This document shows positions 16,963 to 25,453 of a stretch of 64,000 nt of DNA, one piece after another. Source of the DNA: Brevibacillus massiliensis (GTDB taxonomy: Bacteria; Bacillota; Bacilli; Brevibacillales; Brevibacillaceae); assembly GCF_000311785.1 (NCBI RefSeq), contig NZ_HE978540.1, positions 62,001 to 126,000 of the forward strand. Direction: 5' to 3'. The notes beneath the pieces were generated by a model that saw only the letters and a list, made by a program, of their open reading frames with translations, ran no database searches and was not told the DNA's origin. Numbering within the stretch: position 1 is the first letter of the stretch; the number at the start of each line of letters is the position of its first letter. Made by a program: the position numbers and the translations under genes.

Positions 16963-17139
16963 TACCAATTGCCCCCCAACCACGGGAATTTCTCTCGTAC
17001 AAATTCCCATTGTAAAAGAGAAATGGGCCGCACTCTATATGAAACTGCTGGGAATTGCAGAAGTTCAGGCCAGTGGTTCATGAAACTCTGTGCGATTATC
17101 CATATTAAAAACATCATGGGTTTCGAGGGGGCACTGACG

Positions 17140-17958
17140 ATGAAAGGAACCGTCAAAACAACTTGTTTTGTCTCATCAGGGCTTCTATTGGCTGCTCTGC
17201 TCGTGTCGTTTACGCTTTTCCCATCAGATGCCCTGCCGGCAGATTCTCCTGTCTCCCAAAAGAAAAACGTGGCAATCGTCATCGATGATTTTGGCAACAA
17301 CATGGCCGGGACTGCAGAAATCATCGAATTGCCCTTTCATTTAACCATCGCCGTCATGCCGTTTCAGCGCACGACCCAGCGGGACGCCGAATGGGCCTAC
17401 CATGCCGGTCACGATGTATTTGTGCACATTCCGATGGAGCCGCTCTCCAAAAATGTCAGGGGCCTGGGGAAGGGAGCGATCACAACTGATCTGTCGGACG
17501 AGGAAATCCGCCTCCGCGTGAACGACGCCATCGATGATGTGCCCCATGCCGTCGGGATTAACAATCATATGGGGTCGAAGGCGACGGCGGACCGGCGGGT
17601 GATGCGCGCCGTTCTGCAGGTATGCCGGGAGCGGGGACTTACCTTTCTCGACAGCAAGACGAACCATCTGAGCATCGCCGGCGAGGTTGCCAAAGAATTG
17701 GGCGTACACTACGCGGAAAACCATCTGTTTTTAGACAACAAAAACAGCAGCCGCTACATCCAAAATCAGATCGGCCGCATCTACCAACACCTGTCAAATA
17801 AAGACAGCTGTGTTGCCATCGGCCACGTCGGCAGGCCGGGAAAAAAGACGGCAGCGGTACTGAAAAAAACGCTGCCCGAACTGAATAAAAAAGCAAATCT
17901 CGTAGGCGTCACCCAGCTTTTTCGTTTAAAGAATTCCCCTTTGCCCATCACCAATTAA
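17140..17958 (+). CDS. Divergent polysaccharide deacetylase family (YibQ-like) protein
   Basis: A 272-residue secreted protein with a signal peptide (MKGTVKTTCFVSSGLLLAAL). The domain starts VAIVIDDFGNNMAG and contains FHLTIAVMPFQ, HIPMEPL, GINNHMGSKATAD and CVAIGHVGRPG. These are the pattern of the Pfam family of divergent polysaccharide deacetylases. The catalytic activity of this family is not well established. The start ATG has GAGGGGG upstream; a longer frame to 16969 runs into the divergent promoter region. It is paired divergently with the SLH-GH18 gene, suggesting a wall-remodelling pair. Confidence 0.85.
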   Translation: MKGTVKTTCFVSSGLLLAALLVSFTLFPSDALPADSPVSQKKNVAIVIDDFGNNMAGTAEIIELPFHLTIAVMPFQRTTQRDAEWAYHAGHDVFVHIPMEPLSKNVRGLGKGAITTDLSDEEIRLRVNDAIDDVPHAVGINNHMGSKATADRRVMRAVLQVCRERGLTFLDSKTNHLSIAGEVAKELGVHYAENHLFLDNKNSSRYIQNQIGRIYQHLSNKDSCVAIGHVGRPGKKTAAVLKKTLPELNKKANLVGVTQLFRLKNSPLPITN

Positions 17959-17983
17959 GCCAAGGCAAAGGGGAATCCTCTCG

Positions 17984-19303
17984 TCAGAAGAGAAGGAAGC
18001 CCAGACTGATAATCGCTCCGGTGGCAAACAACATCATGAGACAATAGCCCATGATATCGCGTGCTCCCAGGCCGGCAATTGCCAGTGCCGGAAGCGCCCA
18101 GAACGGTTGAATCAAATTCGTCCAGGCGTCTCCCCAAGCAATGGCCATGGCCACTTTTGCATGGGAAACGCCCAATTCCATTCCCGCCGGAAGCATAATC
18201 GGCCCTTGCACAGCCCATTGTCCTCCTCCGGACGGAATGAAGATGTTCACCAATCCGGCGCTCCAGAAAGTGAACAGCGGAAAAGTAGCGGCATTGGAGA
18301 TGCCGATAAACCACTCCGAAATGGAAGCAGCCAGTCCGGAACCGGTCATCATCCCGATAATCCCCGCGTAGAAAGGAAACTGGACGACAATCCCTGTCGA
18401 ACCTTTGATCGCCTCTCCCATGGCTTCGAGAAAGCGGCGCGGCGTGCCGTGAAGCAAAATGCCGAAAGTGAGAAAAATCAGATTGACAATATCGAGGTTC
18501 AGCTTAAATCCGCTTTTGGCAAAATAGGCGGCAATATAGACCAGCCCCAAAATGGAAATGAGCAATGACACAACCCGGCTGTTTTCCAACTTGTCCGCAG
18601 GCGTCTTGGCTGCTGCTTCTGCTGCAGCCGCTGTCTCCTCGGCAAAGTCGGGCCCGCGAAAGACAATCCTGTCTTTTTCCGCCGGAAGCATCAGGCGGTT
18701 TACGATCGGGAGAACGATCAGAATACCGATCACAATCGCGATATTCAGCGGAGAAAAAATCGTTTCAGATGTAGGAATAATGCCAATCAAATCCTGCATG
18801 GAGTGCTTTTCGGTCGCAATGGTCAGCGGAACGGAACCGGAAAAGCCGCCGTGCCAGACAATAAACCCGCTGTACGCGCTGGCGATCAACAGACGGTAGT
18901 CCACTTTGTCCACCTGTCTGGCCACTTCTTTCGCAAGCAGGGCACCGATGACCAGCCCGAATCCCCAGTTGATCAACGCTGCCAGGCATGAGACAAAGGT
19001 GGTCAGCAGGATAGCTTGACCCGGCGTTTTCGCCAGGCTGGCGACCCAACGCATGCCTCGCTTGAAAACGCGGGTGCTGGCCAGCGTGTAACCGGTTACA
19101 AGAACCAGTACCATTTGCATGGTAAAGCTGAGCAGTCCCCAAAAACCATCCCCCCAGTAGCTTACCATCTCCAGCGGACCTTTCCCGTTGACGGCCATAC
19201 CGGCAAGAAACACGATAAACGTAAGGACAGCCGCAAACAGGAACGGATCAGGCAGGTACCTCTGCACCAATCGGACAGAGGCATTGGTCAAGGCTCGAAA
19301 CAC
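17984..19303 (-). CDS. atoE: Short-chain fatty acid transporter AtoE family
   Basis: A membrane permease of about 439 residues with some 12 hydrophobic segments. Family hallmarks include INWGFGLVIGALLAKEVAR, IVWHGGFSGSVPLTIAT, FPFYAGIIGMMTGSGLA and FIPSGGGQWAVQGPI. AtoE-type carriers take up short-chain fatty acids such as butyrate or acetoacetate. The start is GTG 19303 behind AAAGGAG; the TTG at 19321 overlaps that ribosome binding site and is not a start. A weak hairpin (TTCCCCTTTGCC with its complement, 17934-17975) overlaps the convergent deacetylase stop. Confidence 0.9.
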   Translation of the reverse strand: MFRALTNASVRLVQRYLPDPFLFAAVLTFIVFLAGMAVNGKGPLEMVSYWGDGFWGLLSFTMQMVLVLVTGYTLASTRVFKRGMRWVASLAKTPGQAILLTTFVSCLAALINWGFGLVIGALLAKEVARQVDKVDYRLLIASAYSGFIVWHGGFSGSVPLTIATEKHSMQDLIGIIPTSETIFSPLNIAIVIGILIVLPIVNRLMLPAEKDRIVFRGPDFAEETAAAAEAAAKTPADKLENSRVVSLLISILGLVYIAAYFAKSGFKLNLDIVNLIFLTFGILLHGTPRRFLEAMGEAIKGSTGIVVQFPFYAGIIGMMTGSGLAASISEWFIGISNAATFPLFTFWSAGLVNIFIPSGGGQWAVQGPIMLPAGMELGVSHAKVAMAIAWGDAWTNLIQPFWALPALAIAGLGARDIMGYCLMMLFATGAIISLGFLLF

Positions 19304-19482
19304 AAAAACAACTCCTTTCAAGAATAGTCATAATGATTATACGATAGACAACTTTTACCTGAAAAGGTTTTGTCTGCGCTTTCCTTCTTTTTGATTTTCA
19401 GGCATCTCTTCCGCTGTGGTATGATAAGTAACGTCCATTCTTTAAAGGATTTCGGATGTTCCATCAGAAAGAAGGGAGCAAT

Positions 19483-20274
19483 TTGCACCAGTACATCGCC
19501 CATATCGGCCCGTTTCCAATCCGCTCGTACAGCCTTTTGTTCATTCTCGCCTTCCTGCTGGGGTTGGGCGTGACTGTTACCCTGGCCAAGTTGCAGAAGA
19601 AAGAGCACCTGGCAGAACACATCATGAACCTCTCTGTTCCGATGTTCATCGGTGCGATTATCGGTTCGCGCTTCTGGACGGTATTCCTGTTCGATTGGCC
19701 TTATTACTCGCAGCATCCAGGCGAAATCATCGCGATCTGGCATGGTGGATTGTCGATCCAGGGCGGGATCGTCGGAGCGATCGCAGTCGGCATCTGGTAC
19801 GTGCGGAAGCACAAGCTGTCATTTTGGGAGCTGGCCGACTTATGCGCCCCCGGACTCATTCTCGGGCAGAGCATCGGCAGGGACGCCAATCTGATGAACG
19901 GCGATGCCTTTGGCGATCCGACCGGCGGCGATTTTGGCATTCTGTATCCGGAGGGCACCAATGCCCGCGCCGTCTTTGGGGACCGCCCGCTCTGGCCGGC
20001 CGAAGTGTGGGAAGGGCAAATGGATGTTATTTTCTTTGCCATCCTGATGATCCTGATGCAAAAACGTTTGAAGCGCGGCTATCTGTTTCTCATTTACAAC
20101 ATTTTGTACAACGCCGGCCGCTTCGTGCTGGAGATGCTCCGCGGCGACTCGCCCCGCTACCTGTTCGGTTGGACGACAGCCCAGTGGACGGCGGTGAGCA
20201 TCATCCTGGCAGCCGTCGCCGCAGGTATCTACCTGCACTTTCGGGAGCCAAAACAACCGGAACCCGCTCAATAG
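19483..20274 (+). CDS. lgt: Prolipoprotein diacylglyceryl transferase
   Basis: A membrane enzyme that moves diacylglycerol from phosphatidylglycerol to the lipobox cysteine of prolipoproteins. The family motif is seen as GQSIGRDANLMNGDAFG. Other blocks are IWHGGLSIQGGIVGA and GRFVLEMLRGDSP. It has about seven membrane spans. TTG 19483 (behind GAAGGGAG, giving MHQYIAHIGPFPIRSYS) fits family N-termini best. An ATG at 19456 with AAAGGA upstream is the alternative and would add nine residues. Its own terminator follows. Confidence 0.94.
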   Translation: MHQYIAHIGPFPIRSYSLLFILAFLLGLGVTVTLAKLQKKEHLAEHIMNLSVPMFIGAIIGSRFWTVFLFDWPYYSQHPGEIIAIWHGGLSIQGGIVGAIAVGIWYVRKHKLSFWELADLCAPGLILGQSIGRDANLMNGDAFGDPTGGDFGILYPEGTNARAVFGDRPLWPAEVWEGQMDVIFFAILMILMQKRLKRGYLFLIYNILYNAGRFVLEMLRGDSPRYLFGWTTAQWTAVSIILAAVAAGIYLHFREPKQPEPAQ

Positions 20275-20275
20275 G

Positions 20276-20323
20276 ACACCCCTTCTATACCAGTCTGGTA
20301 CTCTGGTATAGAAGGGGTGTTTT
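20276..20323 (+). terminator. Strong terminator between lgt and motB
   Basis: An 18-bp perfect stem (ACACCCCTTCTATACCAG and its complement) encloses a nine-base loop and is followed by TTTT on the plus strand. It lies immediately after the lgt stop and just beyond the convergent motB stop. Confidence 0.92.
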
Positions 20324-20330
20324 CGCTTGC

Positions 20331-21104
20331 TTACTGCAGCGGTTTGGGATTGTTGCGCAAAATCGCCACTTCGACGCGGCGGTTCTTGGCCCGGCCTTCC
20401 GCAGTGTCGTTGGGTGCGATCGGGTGATACTCTCCATAACCGGTCGCGCTGAATTTTTGCGGATCAAGCTGGGGATTCTGCAGCAGGATCTTCATGAAGT
20501 TGAGTGCCCGTTTGGAGCTCAGATCCCAGTTGGAAGGGAATTCCGCCGTGTGAATCGGCACGTTGTCCGTATGGCCCGAGACGGTGATTTGCCGCGGCTG
20601 CGGAACCAGCAGCTTGGAAATCTCATTCGCCAGCTCTCTCGCTTCCGGGCGAACCTGGGCGCTTCCCGAATCAAACAGCGCATTGTCCATGATGGTAATC
20701 AAAAGACCTGTCTCCGTTACTTTCGTATGCAGCTTATCCTGCAATGCGTGCTCCAAGATGTAAGCGTCCAATTGTCCCTTCGCCTTTTCCAGGTCCTCCG
20801 TCTCCTGACGGTACCGCTCTGCCTGCTCCTGCTCCGCCTTGGACATCATCTTCACATCGTCAGGAATCTGCAGTGTATCCGGAGGCATGGTAACGGGGGC
20901 AGGGCTTTCCATGATGCCTGTCCCTCCCGTAAACGCAACGTTAAACGACTGGGCCAACTGGTCGAATTTCTTCACATCGATCTTGCTTGAAGCGAAGAGT
21001 ACGATGAACAAGGCCAAAAGCAGCGTCAATAAGTCCGAGTAGGGGATCAGCCAGGTTTCATCAATGTGATCCTCTCCCGAGCCGTGTCTCCTCCGCTTAG
21101 CCAT
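20331..21104 (-). CDS. motB: Flagellar motor stator protein MotB
   Basis: A 257-residue protein. A short basic N-terminus is followed by one membrane helix containing the proton-carrying aspartate (WLIPYSDLLTLLLALFIVLFA). A plug and linker region come next, then an OmpA-like peptidoglycan-binding domain (ITVSGHTDNVPIHTAEFPSNWDLSSKRA, NRRVEVAI). It anchors the stator to peptidoglycan and forms the proton channel with MotA. The start overlaps the motA stop by eight bases, so the two are translationally coupled. Confidence 0.96.
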   Translation of the reverse strand: MAKRRRHGSGEDHIDETWLIPYSDLLTLLLALFIVLFASSKIDVKKFDQLAQSFNVAFTGGTGIMESPAPVTMPPDTLQIPDDVKMMSKAEQEQAERYRQETEDLEKAKGQLDAYILEHALQDKLHTKVTETGLLITIMDNALFDSGSAQVRPEARELANEISKLLVPQPRQITVSGHTDNVPIHTAEFPSNWDLSSKRALNFMKILLQNPQLDPQKFSATGYGEYHPIAPNDTAEGRAKNRRVEVAILRNNPKPLQ

Positions 21105-21918
21105 TCACACCTACACCTTCCCTCGCCTGGGCATTCGCTTCTTTTTCTTCCGCCCGTTCAGCCATGCGTTCGTGCAGCGGGATATACACCAGCAGCTTTT
21201 GTTCGATCGCAGCCGGGGAGACGCCAGCCTGGATGGATAACAAGCCCTCCACCATGATTTTTTTTATCTCGATTTCCCGTTTTGATTTGCGTTTCAGCTT
21301 GTTGGCAAACGGGTGCCACAACACATACCCGGAGAAAATCCCCATCAGAGTAGCGACAAACGCAGCGGCGATCGAGTGTCCCAGCACGTCTATGTCGGAT
21401 AAGTTCCCCAGTGCCGCGATCAGCCCGACGACCGCGCCAAGCACCCCCAATGTCGGGGCATACGTGCCTGCCTGCGAGAAGATCTGCGCGCCTGAAGCAT
21501 GCCGCTCCTCTATGGCATAGATTTCCTCGTTTAATACATCTCGTACAAACTCCGGCTCGCCGCCGTCAATAATCATCTTCATGCCGTTCCTTAAAAATTC
21601 GTCCTCGATTTCATCCGAGGTGTTTTCCAGTGCGAGCAGCCCTTCCCGGCGGGCGATCGACGCCCAAGACATAAACTGGTCGATCAGCTCCCGCTTGGAA
21701 ACGAGTTTTTGCTCCGTAAAAATGACCTTTATGAGGGCCGGTATCCTCTTGATTTCCGAGGTTGGGAACCCGATAAACAGCGATGCCGCAGTTCCGACGA
21801 AGATGATCAAAATAGCGGCAGGATTAGCCAGTGTTGCGATTGATGCCCCCTTCAACACCATGCCAAGACCAACGGCAATGAGTCCGAGGAAGAGTCCTAT
21901 ATAGGTTGATTTTTCCAT
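21097..21918 (-). CDS. motA: Flagellar motor stator protein MotA
   Basis: A 273-residue protein with four membrane segments: GLFLGLIAVGLGMVLKG, IIFVGTAASLFIGFP, and a C-terminal pair containing GTYAPTLGVLGAVVGLIAALG and AFVATLMGIFSGYVLWHPFANKLK. The cytoplasmic loop between carries the charged residues that contact FliG. The ATG at 21918 follows GGGAG at seven bases; a frame to 21933 is less well placed. A perfect 17-bp palindrome lies 25 bases upstream of the start. Confidence 0.96.
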   Translation of the reverse strand: MEKSTYIGLFLGLIAVGLGMVLKGASIATLANPAAILIIFVGTAASLFIGFPTSEIKRIPALIKVIFTEQKLVSKRELIDQFMSWASIARREGLLALENTSDEIEDEFLRNGMKMIIDGGEPEFVRDVLNEEIYAIEERHASGAQIFSQAGTYAPTLGVLGAVVGLIAALGNLSDIDVLGHSIAAAFVATLMGIFSGYVLWHPFANKLKRKSKREIEIKKIMVEGLLSIQAGVSPAAIEQKLLVYIPLHERMAERAEEKEANAQAREGVGVNG

Positions 21919-21942
21919 GTCGCCACTCCCCAAAATCCGTAA

Positions 21943-21959
21943 ATAAGTATCCTACTTAT
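21943..21959. promoter_or_regulatory. Perfect palindrome upstream of motA
   Basis: ATAAGTA and TACTTAT flank a three-base centre, 25 bp ahead of the motA start and about 125 bp ahead of dps on the other strand. It overlaps a TACTTAT segment that could act as a -10 box. It could be an operator for motAB; a GCCGATTT box nearby resembles the sigma-D -10 element but lacks a TAAA -35. Confidence 0.45.
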
Positions 21960-22082
21960 GGTTTCGGCAAATCGGCCAAGAACCATGAGAGTAAGATGTG
22001 ATAAATGAGCAAATTCGTATAGAACCGCATGGATTGAGAGATGTTAGTAGGAGAACACGATTGGAAAGGGAGGAGCTGAAGC

Positions 22083-22541
22083 ATGGCTACCGATGTCAGC
22101 CAAGTCGCCAAATCTGTCACAAGCGTATTGAACACCCAAATCGCGAACTGGGGTGTCCTCTATGTCAAGCTGCACAATTACCACTGGTATGTAAGCGGTC
22201 CGAACTTTTATACGCTGCACGCCACCTTTGAGCAATTGTACAATGAAGCTGCCCAGTACCTCGACGAGTTGGCGGAGCGGCTCCTGGCGCTCAAGCAAAA
22301 GCCGCTTGCCACGATGAGGGAATACCTGGAAAAGGCCTCGATCAAAGAGGCTACCGGCAGCGAGTCGACGGAGAGCATGGTAAAAACCATTGCCGACGAT
22401 TTTGATACCTTGATCGCGGAGACAAAAGAGGGACTGAAGATTGCCGAGTCCCAGCAGGATGACGCCACAGCGGACATGCTGACGTCCATTCGCCAGTCTT
22501 TGGAAAAGCACGTTTGGATGCTGCGCTCTTTTTTGAAGTAA
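22083..22541 (+). CDS. dps: Dps-family ferritin-like DNA-protection protein
   Basis: A 152-residue protein of the Dps class, which stores iron and protects DNA by consuming hydrogen peroxide in a 12-mer. The ferroxidase residues lie in the segment LYVKLHNYHWYVSGPNFYTLHATFEQLYNEAAQYLDELAERLLAL, split across two subunits, with the H..H..D..E spacing of the family. The ribosome binding site GGAAAGGGAGGAG is very strong. No PerR-type operator was seen in the 120 bases upstream. A terminator follows. Confidence 0.9.
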   Translation: MATDVSQVAKSVTSVLNTQIANWGVLYVKLHNYHWYVSGPNFYTLHATFEQLYNEAAQYLDELAERLLALKQKPLATMREYLEKASIKEATGSESTESMVKTIADDFDTLIAETKEGLKIAESQQDDATADMLTSIRQSLEKHVWMLRSFLK

Positions 22542-22570
22542 AGCCGGACATCCCCTTGCCGCCTGCCCGC

Positions 22571-22616
22571 AAATCAAGATCCAGTAATCCCTTGAGGACT
22601 ACTGGATTTTGATTTT
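22571..22616 (+). terminator. Terminator of dps
   Basis: AAATCAAGATCCAGTAATCC pairs imperfectly with the following GGACTACTGGATTTTGATTT around CTTG, leading into TTTT. It lies about 30 bases after the dps stop. Confidence 0.85.
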
Positions 22617-22717
22617 ACTCATTGATCCCGATTCCGAAAAACAGTGTTTAAATCAATCATTAACCCCTCAAACATGATGGATTTGCAATCAATCAATTGA
22701 TCGAAAAAGAGAAATAA

Positions 22718-22909
22718 TTACAAACAATCCCGAATACCCCAGGCAGTACCTTCTGCAAGCGCCATAAGGGCAGGTACACCAAAGACGGTGAGCATATCAT
22801 TGGCACGCCGCTGAGAACATCGCCCGATCAATATGAGACGATGATGAAAAACGGAAAGCTGTTTCCCGGGTCTGTGGTCCCCAATCCGCGGCCCGGCATT
22901 CACGAATAG
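22718..22909 (+). pseudogene. Start-less coding remnant (63 codons)
   Basis: An open frame of 63 codons ends at TAG 22907-22909 and has a protein-like composition (RYTKDGEHIIGTPLRTSP, GKLFPGSVVPNPRPGIHE). It has no plausible start codon or ribosome binding site: the preceding codon is a stop and the first ATGs lie in the last third. It looks like the C-terminal end of a decayed gene. No family recognised. The rest of 22617-22967 holds only AT-rich sequence with short TCAATCA-type repeats. Confidence 0.35.
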
Positions 22910-22917
22910 ACATAACG

Positions 22918-22963
22918 AGGGGTGTGATCAGTACTTGTATCCATGCAGGCTGATCACACCCCT
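22918..22963 (-). terminator. Terminator-like hairpin after the NamZ-deacetylase gene
   Basis: A 14-bp perfect inverted repeat (AGGGGTGTGATCAG and its complement) with an 18-base loop, five bases beyond the stop of the minus-strand gene. The T-run is weak on both strands, so it may stabilise the mRNA end rather than terminate strongly. Confidence 0.6.
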
Positions 22964-22967
22964 TTCA

Positions 22968-24953
22968 TCACTTCAGAAAAGAAACCTGGTAAGACTCGTG
23001 TCCCAGCACTTCAAATAAGTATCCTTCGGCTTTGAGGGTTTGAATGATCTTGGGCAGCGCTTGAACCGTCTTATCCTTGCCGGCGCCGTCATGCATGAGG
23101 ATAATCACCTGCTTGGCGTTTTTCGTCCCCTTGACGACGCTCTGCACCGCACTTTCGACGGTATACCCCTTTGCGCTGGCATCGCCGATGCTGACATTCC
23201 AATCGAAGTAGCGATAGCCGCGCTTCGTCGCTTCCTTGACGATATCCGGCATGATCCACTGGTTCTTGCCGTATTTGCCGGGATCCTGCGCATGTTTGCT
23301 CACCGTGTTGTTGCTGCCGCCCGGAAAGCGGATCAGCGTGGGAGCGACCCCGGTCACCTGCTCAATCGCTTTATTGCCCGCCTCCAGATCCTTGAAGAAG
23401 CCGTCTACCGTTTTGTACACGAGATTGTAATCGTGTGAAAACGTGTGACCGCCTACGACGTGGCCCTCGTCGACCTCCCGTTTCAGAATGGCTTCCCGTC
23501 CCTTGACATTGCGGCCGACGACAAAAAAGGTCGCCTTTACCTGATTCTCTTTTAAAATATCCAAAATCTTGGGGGTATTGACGGACGGACCGTCGTCAAA
23601 CGTCAGATACGCCACCTTTGCATTTGGATTCGGCTTTGGCTGCGGGGGCTTCGGCGGCTGTGCTGTCGGCTTGCCAGCTTGGGATGCCGACGGCGGCGCC
23701 GTGACCAGAGCCGGGCCCGCAGGAGAATTCCCCGCGCCTAGCGGAACGTTTCCGTAGATCAGGTATTTTTTTCGCTCTTCTTTAAACTTGGCCAGCGCTT
23801 CCGCATATCCCACCTCGATCTGCTGCGGTGTCAGACCTTGCTCCAAGGCTTTGCCGATTTGATCCGTTCCCATGATTCTGTCAAACATGACAATGTCCGC
23901 ACCTGTGCTCTTGGGAACGGCAAAGTGATTGAGCGAATGGGCGTAGCCAAGAACATAGATACCTGTCTTGGCCGGATTAAACGTCCGCGGATCTGTGATC
24001 ATCGGGCGAACCCCGCCAGCTGAACCGCGCTGTTCCGGCGTAAACGAAACGCCTTTCAAGCCCGAATTGTTCAAGAGATTGGCCAAAGCCTGGCTGTTGA
24101 TGCCCTTCCCGCCAACCCACTTGAATTTGTCCGCTTGGGTAATCCCCGTACCCTCGCCGAGGCCGGTCGCCATGTAGCCCAAGACGGACGTGATGTCGGG
24201 AATGTTCGGCGAGCTTTGCACCCAGCGCAGCCCCGTATCCTGCCAGATGGTGTTTCGGGTGTACCCTTCCATCGGGACCACAGCCAGGTTGGCCCCGATC
24301 TTGCGGTTGAAGAAATAGGCCAATTCCCCCACAGTCATTCCGTGTGCCATCGGCAGATTATCCGCGCCGACAAAAGAGATGAACCTGTCTTCCAACACCG
24401 GGCCGTCGACAATCGTCCCTCCCAGCGGATTTGGTCTGTCAAGCACGACGATCTGCTTGCCGTACTTCTTTGCCGCCTGCATGCAGTATTGCAAGGTAGA
24501 AATATACGTATAAGACCGCGCACCGATATCCTGCATATCAAAGACGAGCAAATCGAGGCCTTTGAGCATTTCTTCGGTCGGCATTCGCGTTTTTCCATAG
24601 AGGCTGTATACCGGAACCTTGTATTTGCTGTCGGTGTAGGACTCCACATAAGCGCCTGCCGACGCCTTCCCGTCAATCCCGTGCTCCGGCCCGAACAATG
24701 CCACCACTTTTGTCTTCGGGTACTTGAACAGCACGTCGATGATGCTGGCGCCCTGGCTGTTTACACCGGTCTGATTGGTGACAATCCCGATATTTTTTCC
24801 GTCGATGTAGTGGTGGTACTTGCTGATCAGCAAATCGTCCCCCAGGGAAACCTTCGGCACCGCATAGGTTTCGAAGGCCGCGGCAAAGACCAGCAGCATC
24901 GCAGCAATCAGCACGAGAAGCTCTTTCTTCACCCCTGATGTCCTCTCCCTCAT
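22968..24953 (-). CDS. NamZ/YbbC exo-N-acetylmuramidase (DUF1343) fused to NodB polysaccharide deacetylase
   Basis: A 661-residue secreted protein in three parts. An N-terminal signal anchor (ELLVLIAAMLLVFAAAF) is followed by a DUF1343/GH171 domain at about 40-420 (GIVTNQTGVNSQG, FGPEHGIDG, VFDMQDIGARSYTYISTL, VVLDRPNPLGG). Next come a Pro/Lys linker (about 440-465) and a complete CE4 deacetylase domain with all five motifs: TFDDGP, HTFSH, RFPGG, YFDWNV and LMHDG. NamZ releases terminal N-acetylmuramic acid from muropeptide-free glycan; NodB domains remove acetyl groups from GlcNAc or MurNAc. The pair would recycle or remodel wall glycan outside the cell. The ATG at 24953 follows AAGGAGAG. 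Confidence 0.88.
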   Translation of the reverse strand: MRERTSGVKKELLVLIAAMLLVFAAAFETYAVPKVSLGDDLLISKYHHYIDGKNIGIVTNQTGVNSQGASIIDVLFKYPKTKVVALFGPEHGIDGKASAGAYVESYTDSKYKVPVYSLYGKTRMPTEEMLKGLDLLVFDMQDIGARSYTYISTLQYCMQAAKKYGKQIVVLDRPNPLGGTIVDGPVLEDRFISFVGADNLPMAHGMTVGELAYFFNRKIGANLAVVPMEGYTRNTIWQDTGLRWVQSSPNIPDITSVLGYMATGLGEGTGITQADKFKWVGGKGINSQALANLLNNSGLKGVSFTPEQRGSAGGVRPMITDPRTFNPAKTGIYVLGYAHSLNHFAVPKSTGADIVMFDRIMGTDQIGKALEQGLTPQQIEVGYAEALAKFKEERKKYLIYGNVPLGAGNSPAGPALVTAPPSASQAGKPTAQPPKPPQPKPNPNAKVAYLTFDDGPSVNTPKILDILKENQVKATFFVVGRNVKGREAILKREVDEGHVVGGHTFSHDYNLVYKTVDGFFKDLEAGNKAIEQVTGVAPTLIRFPGGSNNTVSKHAQDPGKYGKNQWIMPDIVKEATKRGYRYFDWNVSIGDASAKGYTVESAVQSVVKGTKNAKQVIILMHDGAGKDKTVQALPKIIQTLKAEGYLFEVLGHESYQVSFLK

Positions 24954-25156
24954 GGATAACTCTCCTTCTATGTACGACAAACTCTTCCCCTCTCTTACAT
25001 TTGACGCTAAAAATCGGTATTAGTTTCAAAAACGTGCAGAAAAATGGAGAAATTTGACCCCAAGCCGCCTTGGCAACAAGGCATAAGGACAGGGGAAGCG
25101 GGTTAAGCTAACAGGGTATGAACAAAATCACTCTAGATGAAAAAGGAGGAACAAAC

Positions 25157-25384
25157 ATGGCCCAGCAGATGGATATCAACACACTGAAAAAAGCAGAGGC
25201 GGCCGCAGCCGTCGCAAAAGAAATGATCACCCAGGCGATTACTCAATCCGCCGCCAATACGATGCAAGCGGAGGAGGCGCTGAGACAAGCTTCAAATGAA
25301 ATCGCCCAGGTCCAAATGATGGTCAGCCAGGTTCAATCGGCAATGCAGGCTCAGACCATGCAGCAGCAGCAACAGCAAAAGTAA
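25157..25384 (+). CDS. Small Ala/Gln-rich helical protein
   Basis: A 75-residue protein starting MAQQMDINTLKKAEAAAAV and ending in a run of glutamines (MQQQQQQK). The ATG is behind AAAAAGGAGGAAC, a strong ribosome binding site. The sequence is almost entirely helix-forming, with no cysteine, no proline and no membrane segment. No family is recognised. Its size, composition and strong translation signal resemble abundant small proteins of spore formers. A terminator follows directly. Confidence 0.6.
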   Translation: MAQQMDINTLKKAEAAAAVAKEMITQAITQSAANTMQAEEALRQASNEIAQVQMMVSQVQSAMQAQTMQQQQQQK

Positions 25385-25395
25385 GCATGCAAGTA

Positions 25396-25443
25396 CAAAA
25401 AGGCTAAAACACGACGGCAGCGAAGCCGTGTGTTTTAGCCTTC
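25396..25443 (-). terminator. Bidirectional terminator, small ORF / rocD
   Basis: AAGGCTAAAACAC pairs with GTGTTTTAGCCTT, and an inner ACGG/CCGT extends the stem. On minus the stem ends in TTTTTGTAC, fitting the rocD transcript; on plus it ends in TTCTCC. It lies between the two convergent stops. Confidence 0.85.
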
Positions 25444-25453
25444 TCCAGACGGC

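Noticed and set aside
19695-20990. 431-codon plus-strand open frame across lgt and motB
   Set aside because: It crosses the lgt terminator and runs antisense to motB; Arg-rich low-quality translation typical of a frame shadow.
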